64,000 nt of DNA from Platerodrilus igneus (taxonomy: Eukaryota > Arthropoda > Insecta > Coleoptera > Lycidae). The notes beneath the pieces are model-generated. The model was not told where the DNA came from. It worked only from the letters and a program-made list of their open reading frames with translations, and ran no database searches. Below, piece after piece: positions 54,136-64,000 of this stretch. Location: positions 2,304,501 through 2,368,500 of the forward strand of contig JARFIW010001215.1 in the NCBI GenBank assembly GCA_036346225.1. The letters run 5' to 3'. Position 1 is the first letter of the stretch; the number at the start of each line of letters is the position of its first letter. The translations under genes were made by a program, and so were the position numbers.

Positions 54136-54920
54136 TTATGGTCTGCATGTTTTGGTGTCCAATGATAATAGACTGGTGCTAGCTGTGATGGTTGGTTGGG
54201 CTGACCTATCGATCACTAGTTGGACTTCTTCTCGAAGGCTGCTGGGCAAAAATTCGTCTGCAAACTGGATAGTTGCAGTTAGCTTGGGTGGTCTGTTGGC
54301 GGTGATGGGCGTCACCGTTGTGTGGCGATGTCGGACCTTTCCATGGTCGTCTGCTGCTTGGCGGGATAGTTGTGATTGAAAGGGTACCTCTTCATGAAAA
54401 ATCCGTCTGCAGGTATGCCTTTCTAGTTGTGCGCCTTGCATATATTTGGGAAGATCGACGAGGGCTGCGTGGTTAGCTCGTGGTCTGCGCGTTTCTGTGT
54501 TTAGTGGTAATAAGCTGGTGCTGGCTGTGGTAGTTGGTTGTGTTGGCCTACTGACAGTAACGGGCGTCACTGTTTCGTTCCAGTGGAGCGTCTTAAGATT
54601 ATATGCTCCGAAATGTATGAAGCCTTGTTCGTAATCCATCACCACTTTCTGGCGTTGAAGGCAAGATTCGCCCAGAATGATATCCTCAGCATGGTTTGCT
54701 ACTATCAAGAATGTTTCATAGTCCATCACTTTTACGAGGGTGAATGGCATTTGAAAATGGCCTTTGATTGCCATTTCTGTCCCTGCTTCGGCTAGATAGG
54801 CAGAGGCATGATAGGGTTCTACCCGTGAGCCTGCGGATATTCAATCTTTCCTAATCATGCACGTCGATGCTCTTGTATTTTGTAGTGCTTCGAAGGTTAT
54901 CTTCTGTATGGTGACGGGGA
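54136..54920 (-). pseudogene. Ty3/gypsy-type aspartic protease remnant
   Basis: Minus strand. From ~54,905: PLPKIPVTIQKITFEAL, then NTRAS where retropepsins have the catalytic D-T-G-A-S, then a stop after CMIRKD. From 54,774 a second frame gives FTLVKVMDYETFLIVANHAE and DIILGESCLQRQKVVMDYEQ (~54,730-54,610). The ILG..L motif is the second conserved box of retroviral-type proteases. The tail to 54,136 is threonine/serine-rich with an internal ~45-residue duplication (AQPTITASTSLL / TQPTTTASTSLL), a linker-like region. Loss of the catalytic Asp-Thr-Gly and the stops make it inactive. No RT follows. Confidence 0.75.
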
Positions 54921-55024
54921 TTTTTGGTAGCGGGTCATCGTGGGTGATGTTTGGTCGCGCCAGTTTGTATTGCCCAACCGGGCTGTAGCCTGGCGTTGGT
55001 CGGCCGGTGAGTCGTTTCCTGACG

Positions 55025-55959
55025 CCTTGGTTGGGCAGTCACCGTGCCAATATTGTTGTGGACAGAATGCGCACCTTGGTAGCTGCTCCGCTGTTCTGGT
55101 TGCTGGTGTGGGGACGGTTGTCCCTTTTGCTGCCTCTAATGTGTTTTCTTCGATTTTGTGAGGTAGGGATCATTCCCCATACTGCTTTTGGCATGTGACA
55201 CTGAATTGAGCTCCTCAGTGTCGGCAGGAGGAGGTCCGTGAACAGCTCTATGTCCCGGTAGGTGTCTAGTTTTAAGCGGTGGGCTTGTCGTACCTTAGTG
55301 CCGAGGAAGGCGGCTACTGGTTGAGACACTATCTGCTTCTGTCAATAGTACTCGGAGATTATTTTGGCTCTAATAGTTGGACTGTCGTATTTGTCCAGAA
55401 AGAACCCATTAAATTCGCTGTAAGTGGGTTGGAGGTTCGGGTATGCTTCCTACCATGAATTGAGCGGTCATTGTAGGTACATCCGCGGCCATCGCTTACA
55501 ACTGTTGAAGGAATTCTGCGAGATCCTCCAGAAAGGTGCCAAAGAATGTAGGTTTTCTGCTTCGGAGGTCACTGTAGCGACGTGGTACAGGTCTTCCACA
55601 AGCGCTTTGATTGTGACTATTTTGCTGGTTGGTTGCGTCTGTTGAGCGCCACTGGGTTGTTGCAGTCCCAGAACTGTTGGTGGTTTTGTGACCTCGGGTT
55701 GGAGGCGGCTAGTTGGTGTCCGGCTGGACGTGTGATGTGGTTTGACTCCTCGTCTCGGGCATGTTGATAGTTCTTGCAAGCGCGCTGTTTGCAAACTGTT
55801 TGAAGCAGTTCGGAAGTCATCGGTAATCTTCGGAACCCTTCGGAAGGCTTCGTGGTTACTTGTGTAACCAAAATATGCAGTGTAAAGGTGGTGTAAAAGT
55901 CTTCGGTAATCTTCGGAACTCTTCTGAAGGTTTCGGAAGTTGTTTGTGAGGTCGAGCAC
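55025..55959 (-). pseudogene. Ty3/gypsy-type gag remnant with zinc-knuckle-like end
   Basis: Minus strand. Frame 55,959-55,468 starts inside the R2 repeats (SEDYRRLLHHLY and similar) and runs into proline/threonine-rich gag sequence. A second frame, with a stop at ~55,340, reads TYSEFNGFFLDKYDSPTIRA, KIISEYY, then SQPVAAFLGTKVRQAHRLKL and ELFTDLLLPTLRSSIQCHM. This is the usual order of a retrotransposon gag capsid (a F..FL..Y helix, ISEYY, a V..FL..K..A segment and LLP.L). Just beyond, in a third frame near 55,070, CAFCPQQYWHGDC is a knuckle-like C-X2-C..C with Y in place of the usual His. Several frameshifts separate these pieces. Protease lies directly downstream. Confidence 0.75.
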
Positions 55960-56410
55960 GAACTCGAATAACGGTAGTTAAAAAATATTTACAGTTTGAA
56001 ACGGTCCAGATGTCTTCGACGGTCTCGGACTCTTCGGAAGGCTTCGTGTTTTACTTGTGGGACAACTTAAACAAAGAATTATGATATGAAATTAAAAACT
56101 ATTAAATAAACATATATATACAAGCATATAGGGGTTCAGAAGCCGTCGGTTATCTTCGAAACTCATCGGAAGGCTTCGGACTTTATTTGTGAGGCCCAGT
56201 AAGAAATTGAATAACGATAGTTAGAAAATATTTACAGTTTTAAGAAACCCGGTCGTATTCGATGGTCTTCGGAACTATTTGGAAGACTTCGTGTTTTACT
56301 TATGAGACAATGTGAGGGTATGAAGAATTATAGTGTGAACTGATGTACTACTTGGAGGAGGTCGGAGGTCTTCGGTGATCTTCGGAACCCTTCGAAGGAC
56401 GTCATGGTAG
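55800..56410 (-). repeat. CTTCGGAA repeat blocks (R2 then R1 type) upstream of gag
   Basis: R2 at 55,800-56,105 matches 50,930-51,260, and R1 at 56,115-56,335 matches 53,818-54,025. One more decayed unit (GGTCTTCGGTGATCTTCGGA) lies at 56,358-56,395. Units are about 115 bp. R2 runs into the gag reading frame. Confidence 0.75.
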
Positions 56411-56599
56411 TGGTGCCTTAGCCTCGTCGAGTGCGTCGCCGTTGAACTCTACGGGGTGTTTTCCCGGACGCAGAGTTGACAAACGCAATCACAATAACGA
56501 CTTGTCGGTTATGAATGGAACGGAGCTTAACGCCCATGTGTAGTTTATTAACTATTGATTGATGAATTATAGTGAGGTGCCCTAGGTACGGCGGCGAAC

Positions 56600-56752
56600 G
56601 GCGTCACTGTCGGAGAATACGCAGGCTATGGGGAGCACTGCGCTGTAGTATTAGCAGGCTATGGAGAGCGCTGCTCGCTGAAGGTTTTGCAGACTATAAG
56701 GAGCACTGCAAGATGATTCCTTAGGCTATGGAGAGCACTAACGAATGACTTT
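56600..56752. repeat. ~35-40 bp tandem repeat, four copies
   Basis: GCAGGCTATGGGGAGCACTG, GCAGGCTATGGAGAGCGCTG, GCAGACTATAAGGAGCACTG and AGGCTATGGAGAGCACTAAC start the successive units. Confidence 0.85.
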
Positions 56753-57520
56753 CGGAGAATTTGTAATTATATTTATACACTTCCACTTCCTATGCTTCCT
56801 GTGTTGAAAAACGTTAGTGATGTTTCTAGCCAATGGAATTGTGTTTTCAATTTTCGAGTGTAAAAGAATCTTTAAATTTCGTTTGACCAATGAGCGTGCT
56901 AATTTCTGAGTACCACAAAAATGATGGTACGTCTTTCTAGCATAATTTTAAATGTTTTTCTCCAAATTTCTCTATTGTCTACGGTAAAATCTAAATCGAT
57001 GCTTGACCTATTATTTATACGAGGTGTCAACATGAAAAATTGCATTCATTTTACTTTGTAACAAAAAATGCTAATTGAAAACGCGAAACATCGTATGTGG
57101 CAGCACAATTAGGGAAGAAACGTGAACTTAGTAATTAAACCACATCCATGAACACCTTGCGCCCAAGATAATAAAAACTTTCGTCATATTTAAGTATTTT
57201 AAGAGGTTTTCAGTGTTGAATCACAAGTAAGGGTTTGTAAGTTTCTTATCACGATGAAGGATGGGCTCAGAGTATTTATTTCACATTGAGCTACCAAATA
57301 TACTACTTATTAATTATTTGTAGCTTTTCTCGTTTTAAAGATATAGCCGATGCAACATCTTAAATTAATGCCCTGTATGTAAACGTAACTAATAATAGTT
57401 TATTTTAAAAGTATATTTTTATCCCTGCTTACCACTTAGATCATTGGAGCACTAACAAATAAATGAGAAAAGTAATTAGTCTGAAGTTGGCAAGCCCTTT
57501 TTTACATTGCATATTCCAAA
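56753..57520. other. stretch with no recognised feature
   Basis: AT-rich, with no ORF above 60 codons and no copy elsewhere in the window that I can see. Confidence 0.4.
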
Positions 57521-57523
57521 ACC

Positions 57524-57945
57524 GTTGGGACTTCTGCGCCCGAGTGTGAGGCATTAATAAGCTCTAACGAAGCACTAACGAAGCACTAACAACGCACTAA
57601 CAAAGCACTAACGAAGCACTAACGGTCGCGCGTAAACGTCTGTTAGTGCTTTCGACGGAACGAGAAGTTTGCAGGTCTCCTTTAAGCGCCGATTATCGAA
57701 GTGTGAAGCATTAATAAGCACTAACAAAGCAGTAACGATCACATGCAAAACGGCCGTTAGTGCTTCCTCCAAAACGTGAAGTTGGCAAGTCCTTCCTAAA
57801 CGCCGATTATTCGAAAACCATTAAGCCTGCTGGGCCCAAGTGTAAAGCATTAACAAAGCACTAATAAACAACAAAGAAGCACTAACAATTGCACTCAAAA
57901 CGGTCGTTAGTGCTTCCAACAAAGCGTGAAGTTGGCAGGTCTTAC
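57524..57945. repeat. hairpin satellite, first block (three units)
   Basis: Each unit has copies of AAGCACTAAC, a short spacer with GC(A)(C/T)(G)CAAAACGG(T/C)C, then GTTAGTGCTT, then GCGTGAAGTTGGCA and CGCCGATTATTCGAAAACCG. GTTAGTGCTT falls near 57,641, 57,756 and 57,906, so unit lengths are ~115 and ~150 bp. The first unit has five AAGCACTAAC-like copies in a row. Confidence 0.9.
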
Positions 57946-58515
57946 GAATTCCCGCGTTTCATACTATTGCGCAATCGTTAATATAACATGATTACGCGGC
58001 AAATTACGCGACATTTATATCAAATACCAAACACGTTTAAAAGTGATACAATGATTACAGTTTAAGCACAAACTAAATAGAACGGGTACTCACGTGTTTC
58101 TTAACATCTCAGGATCCTTGTTGTTTGGGTGGGTCGGCTACGCTATTGTTGATTCTAGATTTTATCCGTCCATCCTCTTTTCACCTCGTACGTAGGTAGG
58201 GCGAGAAGGATACAGGTAGAGGTACGATAAAGCAAGATAAGATACAGGAACCTACAATCTAAAAAGAGAAAAAACCGACACGACACAGGTAGCTGTTTTC
58301 GGCTTTAGGCAACGTAGTCTAATGACGTCTCATTACACACTCCGCGCACTTGCACCATTCACTCCGCGCCTGCGCATTCTTTTGCGCAACCGCAACTGTC
58401 CGGGATGACGGAAATTGACAAGTTTATTTGAAAATATTCGCGCGAACTACCTTATAATTTATACTTAATCTAAAGGTGATACATAGCCGATTCTTGGCGT
58501 GCAACACAGGCCCTT
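57946..58515. other. unique spacer between satellite blocks, with a GC-rich promoter-like patch
   Basis: Within it, 58,330-58,400 is GC-rich (ACTCCGCGCACTTGCACC, ACTCCGCGCCTGCGCATTC) with a GCGCCTGCGCATT string resembling the NRF1/Ewg site. No transcript start or gene follows that I can support. Confidence 0.35.
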
Positions 58516-58519
58516 TTTA

Positions 58520-58905
58520 GACGCCTAATATTCGAAAACCGTTATGCCTGCTGGGCACGAGTGTAAAGTACTAAGGAAGCACTAATAAGCAATAAAGAAG
58601 CACTAACGATTGCACGCAAAACGGTCGTTAGTGCTTTCAACAAAGCGTGAAGTTGGAAAGCCTTTCTTAACGCCGATTATTCGAAAACCGTTGGGTCTGC
58701 TGGGCCCGAGTGTGAAGCACTATCGAAGCACTAATAAGCAATAAAGAAGAACTAACGATTGCACGCAAAACGGTTGTTAGTGCTTTCAACAAAGCGTGAA
58801 GTTGGCAGACCCTTTTTAACCGCCGATTATTCGAAAACCGTTGGGCTAATAAACACTAACAAAGCACTAACAAGTGCATGCAAAACGGCCGTTAGTGCTT
58901 TTTGG
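58520..58905. repeat. hairpin satellite, second block (three units)
   Basis: GTTAGTGCTT at 58,627, 58,776 and 58,890 gives units of ~150 and ~114 bp. In the first, AAGCACTAACGA (58,598-58,609) pairs perfectly with TCGTTAGTGCTT (58,625-58,636) around a 15-base loop. Confidence 0.9.
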
Positions 58906-59212
58906 TGCTTGCCCACTTTACGATGTTCATAAAATTCATGTTGCTTAGAAACTGTTCGAACATTAAGATAACCAAAAGAAAATGAAATTATACGTCAGTT
59001 ACAACGGATGCGTACGTAAGCAGTTGGCCCCTCGACAAGGTGGCCGACGAGGAAAAGAACAAAGTGATATTTGAGTGACAGTGGACGTGTCATTGGTCGT
59101 AATGCAATAGACCATCAGGGGCTGATATCGAATTATGTTTAGTTTTACTGTACGAATAGAGACCAGAAACATTAAACACGTAAATCGTTAATTTATATTC
59201 CTGTTGGCCGGG
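58906..59212. other. short unique stretch before the hypothetical ORF
   Basis: No repeat match recognised; includes a GC-richer patch at 59,015-59,060. Confidence 0.35.
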
Positions 59213-59437
59213 ATGAGTAACCAAGATAGCGTAATAAATTCCTTTTACATATCAACAGAAATTGAAACTTTGAGAAAACCTACCGTGCCGAGGAAGTACG
59301 CACCAGGAATATATTGGCGTCCCTGGACATTCTGCATAATCAGTTGTAAGAATTATGTGGAACATTGGAACCATGAGTACTCTATGAGTTTTTTGTTTAT
59401 TGATGATTATGTTTTTGAGGATGCAAAAAAGAAATAG
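59213..59437 (+). CDS. hypothetical 74-codon ORF
   Basis: ATG at 59,213 to TAG at 59,435-59,437. The product starts MSNQDSVINSFYISTEIETL, is not low-complexity, has three tryptophans and several aromatics (YWRPWTF, VEHWNHEYSM), and ends in charged FEDAKKK. I do not recognise a family, signal peptide or membrane segment. It lies in non-repeat sequence between the hairpin satellite and an A LTR. It could be an exon, a relic of an unknown element, or chance. The balanced composition is the only argument for coding. Confidence 0.25.
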   Translation: MSNQDSVINSFYISTEIETLRKPTVPRKYAPGIYWRPWTFCIISCKNYVEHWNHEYSMSFLFIDDYVFEDAKKK

Positions 59438-59599
59438 CTTGTATCTATGTATGGGAAATTAATATTCCGTCACACAAGTATTTTTTCGAACTATGAAATA
59501 GCAACGGAAATACTTTTGTTTAAATTTAAGCATAATATTATTAGCGAAGGAAATTTGAATATTTTAAAAAAGTAAGAAGTATGTACATGTAGGTTCAAG

Positions 59600-60951
59600 T
59601 GTTGAAGTTGTTGCGTTCAATTGTACCCTGTTAAATATTTCTATTTATTTAGGATTCTTTTAAATATCCCCGCGTTTCCGCTTTAATAGTTTGAGTAACT
59701 ACCGGTTAATAAAGACGTACCTAATTACGCTTTATAATTAAATAAATCGATCTGTTTCTGTAAAGCTCATCCTAATACAATTGAAACAAGTACTTTTTTA
59801 ATATTCTAGCGCATTTAGTTCAAGTTAAAAGTACTTCGATGTATCTGTCTCATTTGAGATAACAGCAAATATACAGTTATCTGCAATTTTGTTTTCTAAA
59901 AAATACGTTTGCTCTATTTATAAGTAATAATGCAAGTTTGAATAGCGTAAGTTTTCTACAATTGTATTCGAATTTGCCGGTTTTCGTTATCTATTTATTT
60001 ATTACAACGACTTTAGAAGTGTTCCTTTGACATGTGTTACTCAAATATTTGAATCGCTCATCATCTTGTTTCCTAATTTGATTTTCATTTTAATTCTGCT
60101 TTTCGCCGTCGCAACATGTACTCTACGTGATTAATACTATTACTCCAAAAACGATGGACGTTCATTTTTCACGAGAACTGGATATCTTGGATGCATCGGT
60201 AAGCTCTTCCGCGCTTATCGATACCAGTAAAATTCTGTTTTAAGCTCTTCGACGAAGGCACAATGATTCTCCTACGTTAGGACAAATTGCTTTTTATGTT
60301 AGTCGCTGTTGCAGTTATGCTAACAGCGTGGATGATAATGGCTTGACGATGCTATGCTGATTCACCTCCAATGACTTAGCTGCAAGATAAGTATTCCAAC
60401 ACGTAAAGGTATGTGACCTTGTTTTTTCTTAGTGTCGTGATGTGTAAACTCAACTATCATCACTTCGTCGGGCGGAAAAACAACAACCAGTTGAAGGATA
60501 CAACTAATCACACTAGTGGTGCTTGTTGCTTTAGATTGCTTTCTGGAAAGTATTCTAAATGTACAGTGTTTAACTAAAAATACTTATTTATAAGAAAGCT
60601 TAAGCATTGCTGTTTTTTTATTACTGAATAAATTTCTTACATATTAGCTATGAAATGCGCACTTCGTAAAACAATTATTAAATTTGTCCATAGAGTAAAG
60701 TTACTTTTTTAAATAGTAACTTTTTATTTACTTTTTTTTGCTTTTTTAAATAGAAATCCTTATTTTTATTCTAAATAGAAATCGTTGGCGATATGCTTTC
60801 CTTGTCTATGTGAATCACCCCACTCTCCGCATTTGTAGCTAGCCCGGTATTTCTAAATTCTTTTATCTTTCATACGTAATCGTGATTTGTGCGGGTCTAT
60901 ACTTAAATGTCCTTCTGTTTTTATATGACCCATGCGTTTCGTAACCTTACA
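59600..60951 (+). mobile_element. solo LTR, family A copy 4 (left-truncated)
   Basis: Aligns with A copies 2 and 3: TTCAATTGTACCCTGTTAAA at 59,618, CTCATCCTAATACAATTGAA, TGTATTCGAATTTGCCGG, GACATGTGTTACT, GAAATGCGCACTTCGT, CTATGTGAATCACCCCACTC and the end CCTTACA at 60,951. The first ~200 bp of the full LTR are missing. It also aligns best of all copies to the LTR at 5,260-6,176, linking the two subfamilies. No PBS follows. Confidence 0.75.
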
Positions 60952-61335
60952 AATTTTACCGTTACAATGTATTGTTAGTTAAAGGATGCAAACTCGTCAT
61001 TTTAAATGAACAATGGAATGGTTACGTGAAAAGTTGGTATTGGGCTGTTTTTCTCTGTATTGCTGTTAAAGGTATTTCCAAATAAATGGGATTTAAAATG
61101 TCATATAAATCAGTTAAAGAAAAATTAAAATATAATTGTAGTATTATTTGTGGAATAATATTCTTTTAGGGTTCCATTATTAATACCTAGTCAGTTGGGT
61201 GTAGATTTGGTCTGTTGTTCTTAAATTGATTTACGTGTAATGATATGGCTTAAAATTGTTGATAGAGTCTAAATTTAGATAGAATTTTATTTGCGGTTAG
61301 TTATAATATACGTAAAGCTACTCTAATTTTGGGAA
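60952..61335. other. stretch with no recognised feature
   Basis: AT-rich spacer between the A LTR and the E fragment. Confidence 0.35.
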
Positions 61336-61675
61336 AGACCTTTATTTTCAAAATTTGTTTTAGTTTGATAAATCGTTAAAAAGGTTGTTTTTAAGGTGTG
61401 ATTCTAAAGGGGGTGAGATTTAATAAAACCGAGAGCAAGGTAACCTATACGTCTTCTGGATAGGGAAAATATTAAAGGATTTGCTAAGACATGACGGTTT
61501 GGCGCCCTTTAACTTTGACAATTAGTAAATCTTTTAAAGGTAAGTATAACTTGTAAAGTACTTTTATATTTCAGTCATGGTACATTTTGAATTTTATTAT
61601 TTTTCACCAGTTTCTCATAGGAACCCACCCTACACCAATGAAAGTTACCCGGTGCACCCTAAAATTATTACGGGG
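61336..61675 (+). mobile_element. LTR fragment, family E (plus orientation)
   Basis: Opposite orientation to the 12.9-16.5 kb copies: AAGACATGACGGTTTGGCGC, GAACCCACCC..AC and GGTGCACCCTAAAATTATTA match the complement of 14,200-14,390 and 12,930-13,100. The TTTGGCGCCC at 61,500 is inside this conserved LTR block and is not a PBS. Confidence 0.55.
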
Positions 61676-62149
61676 TTTCTGTCCTTTCTGTGCAAATCGT
61701 AACTAGTAACGTAATGTCATTTCTACCCGTATCATACTTTTGTGACATTTACAACATGTATTTGTATCACTTTTTATGTCACAGATCGGTTATTGTATGC
61801 TTCTAAGATAACGCAATCTACTTAATAAAACATCTAAGATTATTCGAACTTATTTCTAGAGTGTAAGAATGAACATTTTGCAAACCATATGTTTGCAGCG
61901 TTGTACGTTTGGAGAGTTGTTGGGCTTTTTTAATGCAGCATAATATGCTCGCTAACCACTGAGGCTAAGAGAGGAGGGTACTGCTCTGCGAAGTCGGTAC
62001 TACTGGTGGTGCAACCTTTCAAAACCGTCTCAGAACTTGACGCGACTGAAATTCCAGATACAACTATAGTCGATTATCGTGGGGTACATTATTATTACGC
62101 TTCAAGGGTTGCAATTCAGAGCCGCAATGCCGAATGAATAATCTGACAC
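61676..62149. other. stretch with no recognised feature
   Basis: A GC-richer patch lies at 61,960-62,070 without an ORF. No match elsewhere in the window. Confidence 0.35.
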
Positions 62150-62370
62150 TACATTTGATTTTACTATGCTCCGCCCGAAAGTAGTACATTGGCCAGGAAA
62201 CGAGTTTGTTACCTGAAAAATTTTGAATTTTGCCAAACCCAAGCTGTACCAAGCAAGATAAGGACCTTTAACGTGCGTGACAACACACACACGGGACCTC
62301 AATTTTATTTGTCATCCGAACGAGGGCGTATTATTGTCAAAACTTCTTGCTTAAGATTTTTCAAGCGGAC
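62150..62370 (-). mobile_element. SINE copy, minus strand, headless
   Basis: Reversed body of the SINE at 25,340-25,555: GTAGTACATTGGCCAGG, TTTTGCC.AACCC, TAACGTGCGTGACAACAC, CATCCGAACGAGGGCGTA. It ends at TTTTTCAAGCGGACC without the tRNA head. First of three tandem copies. Confidence 0.8.
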
Positions 62371-62670
62371 CAACTACACTGCACTTCATTTTCCAATGCT
62401 CCACCCGAAGGTTTTACATTGATCAAGAAGCGATATATTTTTACCTGAAAAATTTTGAATTTTGCCGAACCGATGCTGCTCCAAGCAAGGTAAGGATTTT
62501 TAACGTGCATGACAACACCTACACACTGGACCTCCATTTTACCTCTCATCTAAACGAGGACGTATTTTTGTGAAAAATGCTCCCTACGATTTTTCAAACA
62601 CACCATGTCGGGATCCAGGACGGTGGACATAGTAGTCACACGCATACCAACTACAATATGAAGCCACCCT
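62371..62670 (-). mobile_element. SINE copy, minus strand
   Basis: Second tandem copy, with body blocks as above (TTGCCGAACC, TTTTAACGTGCATGACAACA) and a decayed tRNA head at 62,605-62,665 (CATGTCGGGATCCAGGAC..GTAGTCAC..CATACCAACTAC reversed). Confidence 0.8.
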
Positions 62671-62966
62671 ACAACTACTACACTGCACTTGATTTTCCAA
62701 TGCTCCACCTTAAGGTACTACATTGCTCAGGAAGCAGGTTTTTCTTACCTGAAGAATTTTGCCGAACCCTTGCTCTTCCAAGCAACGTAGGAATCTGTAA
62801 CGTACGTGGCAACACACACGGGACCTCTAGTTTACCACTCCTCCAAACGAGGGCGCATTTTTGTGAAAAATGCTTGCCTAACACTTTTTAAGCGGACCAC
62901 GTCGGGATTCAAACCCAGGACTTTAAACAAAGTAGTCACATACCAACTACGCCACGGAGCCGCCGA
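62671..62966 (-). mobile_element. SINE copy, minus strand, with good tRNA head
   Basis: Third tandem copy. The head at 62,895-62,964 carries, on the minus strand, box A TGGCGTAGTTGG (62,954-62,943) and box B GGTTTGAATCC (62,915-62,905), both near consensus for an RNA polymerase III promoter. Confidence 0.85.
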
Positions 62967-64000
62967 CCAAACTGATAGTATGTATGGGATTGCGAAAACA
63001 ACTAAAAGTAGCCGAAAGGAGATAACCTAAAAGTATGATATCACAAACACTACTTGCTTGGAGCATTTTATATTTGTGACATCAAATGTGTTTCAAACTC
63101 TTCCACAGGTCGATCCGATATGGCGGCGGTGATGTAGGTATGATTTTTAACGTTGCAAAAGTATAGGCCAAAGTAGTAGGGTTGTCATGCTGGTGTAGCG
63201 CGATCTTCGAATGAATGTCCTTGAAGGGTATAAATATTATCAGAAATAATTTTAGATTTTCTCATGAGAAAATACACGTACAAATTTGTTTGTTTTAGAA
63301 TTCGCTTAGATTATCTGGAGATGTGTACAACCCCGGCATGATTGTTAGAAAAGCCCTGAAATTGTAATTCGCTCTCTACCTAGTAGCTGCACAAATTTTT
63401 AGACCGCTATTTATGGGAACCAAGCATTTTTCTAACCGAGATTAACCTTTAGGTATTTGAAACCATTACAAGTGTGCATCAGTACTCACCTGTCATATTT
63501 ATAAAATTATTTTGGTACATTCTGCAATAACCCTTACATACATCAGCTTGAAAATTCCTGTTTCCTTAATTAAATTGTAACCACAGGCATGTCAGTTTAG
63601 CTCACTTTGTATTGTGACGCTCGTCAAACGTTTAGTAAATGGGGTTAAATTGTAGCAAGTTAACACTTAACTACTCTCTTAGGAATGTTTGAATAATTAG
63701 AGCATCTTAATTTCGTACGGCGAATAAGAACGTTAACTTTGTTCGTACTTGTCATCTAAAATGTTAACGGTAATAATTGTAACGATCACAAATTAAACTG
63801 CTAAAGTGGCGTGGTTATGAAACAATTGCCCTAGTTTGGAAAACTTTAAAAAAAGGGATGATATGAGAGCGCTCTAAAATTGTGAAATACAAAGAGGTCT
63901 TTAATTTATTTAATTCAGTAATAATTCTTTTTTCCAATGCTTGAAGACATACTTCTATTCTCTAAACCCGTGTTTCTCAGCGAGGTCGGAGAACAATTTG
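62967..64000. other. AT-rich stretch with no recognised feature
   Basis: No ORF of note. The GC-rich ATGGCGGCGGTGATGTAG at 63,120 ends after five codons and has no supporting signal. Confidence 0.4.

Noticed and set aside
57524..58905. Regularly spaced repeats resembling a CRISPR array
   Set aside because: The units are 115-150 bp with internal inverted arms and the spacers are themselves repeated. The context is eukaryotic transposon DNA.
61500..61510. TTTGGCGCCC as a PBS
   Set aside because: The same string lies inside a block shared by all family E LTR copies, so it is LTR sequence.
63120..63137. ATGGCGGCGGTGATGTAG as a gene start
   Set aside because: It stops after five codons, and no convincing donor restores a frame.

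Overview
This window is AT-rich eukaryotic DNA, most likely from an arthropod and probably an insect. I found no host protein-coding gene that I can support. The arthropod reading rests on the company of elements: a mariner, two LINEs of the R1/I/LOA-like group, a GIY-YIG Penelope-like element, Ty3/gypsy-type LTR elements whose primer-binding sites match the 3' end of arthropod tRNA-Lys, and LTR promoters with a TATA box about 30 bp before a TCAGT- or ACAGTT-like initiator. Species cannot be read from the sequence. Nearly everything recognisable is a broken mobile element, so the window looks like a nested transposon graveyard of the kind found in heterochromatin.

Layout. 1-6,176: most of an LTR retrotransposon (family A copy 1: end of the 5' LTR, PBS, gag remnant, 3' LTR). 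7.6-8 kb: a family F leader on the minus strand, with a double PBS and a (TA)n tract. 12.9-16.5 kb: two minus-strand family E modules (PBS, leader, gag-like ORF), the second abutting a minus-strand LINE with RT and RNase H remnants (16.5-17.9 kb). 21.4-23.0 kb: solo family A LTR. 25.3-25.55 kb: tRNA-derived SINE. 25.7-29.0 kb: family A copy 3 (LTR, PBS, gag remnant, LTR), abutting a minus-strand R1-like LINE (29.0-31.8 kb). 32.9-34.1 kb: full-length but frameshifted mariner with both TIRs and a TA duplication.

36.8-38.6 kb: family E and D LTR pieces, the D pieces head to head around a (TA)n tract. 40.7-41.3 kb: solo LTR of family C (TSD AGCG). 41.3-50.6 kb: family B in a tandem LTR-internal-LTR-internal arrangement. 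The second internal region is split by a 2.5 kb block holding a tRNA-like sequence and a 5'-truncated Penelope-like element. 50.9-56.4 kb: CTTCGGAA-rich ~115 bp repeats, an inverted D copy carrying a second solo C LTR (TSD CACA), and a minus-strand Ty3/gypsy gag-protease remnant. 56.6-58.9 kb: tandem repeats, including a hairpin satellite. 59.6-61.0 kb: another A LTR. 61.3-61.7 kb: E fragment. 62.15-62.97 kb: three tandem minus-strand SINEs.

Nothing here forms a working pathway. The main interest is in how the elements are arranged: an insertion with its empty site preserved in the same window, tandem LTR arrays, (TA)n microsatellites lying at a constant place behind LTR primer-binding sites, and a hairpin satellite. 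Boundaries of diverged elements are approximate.
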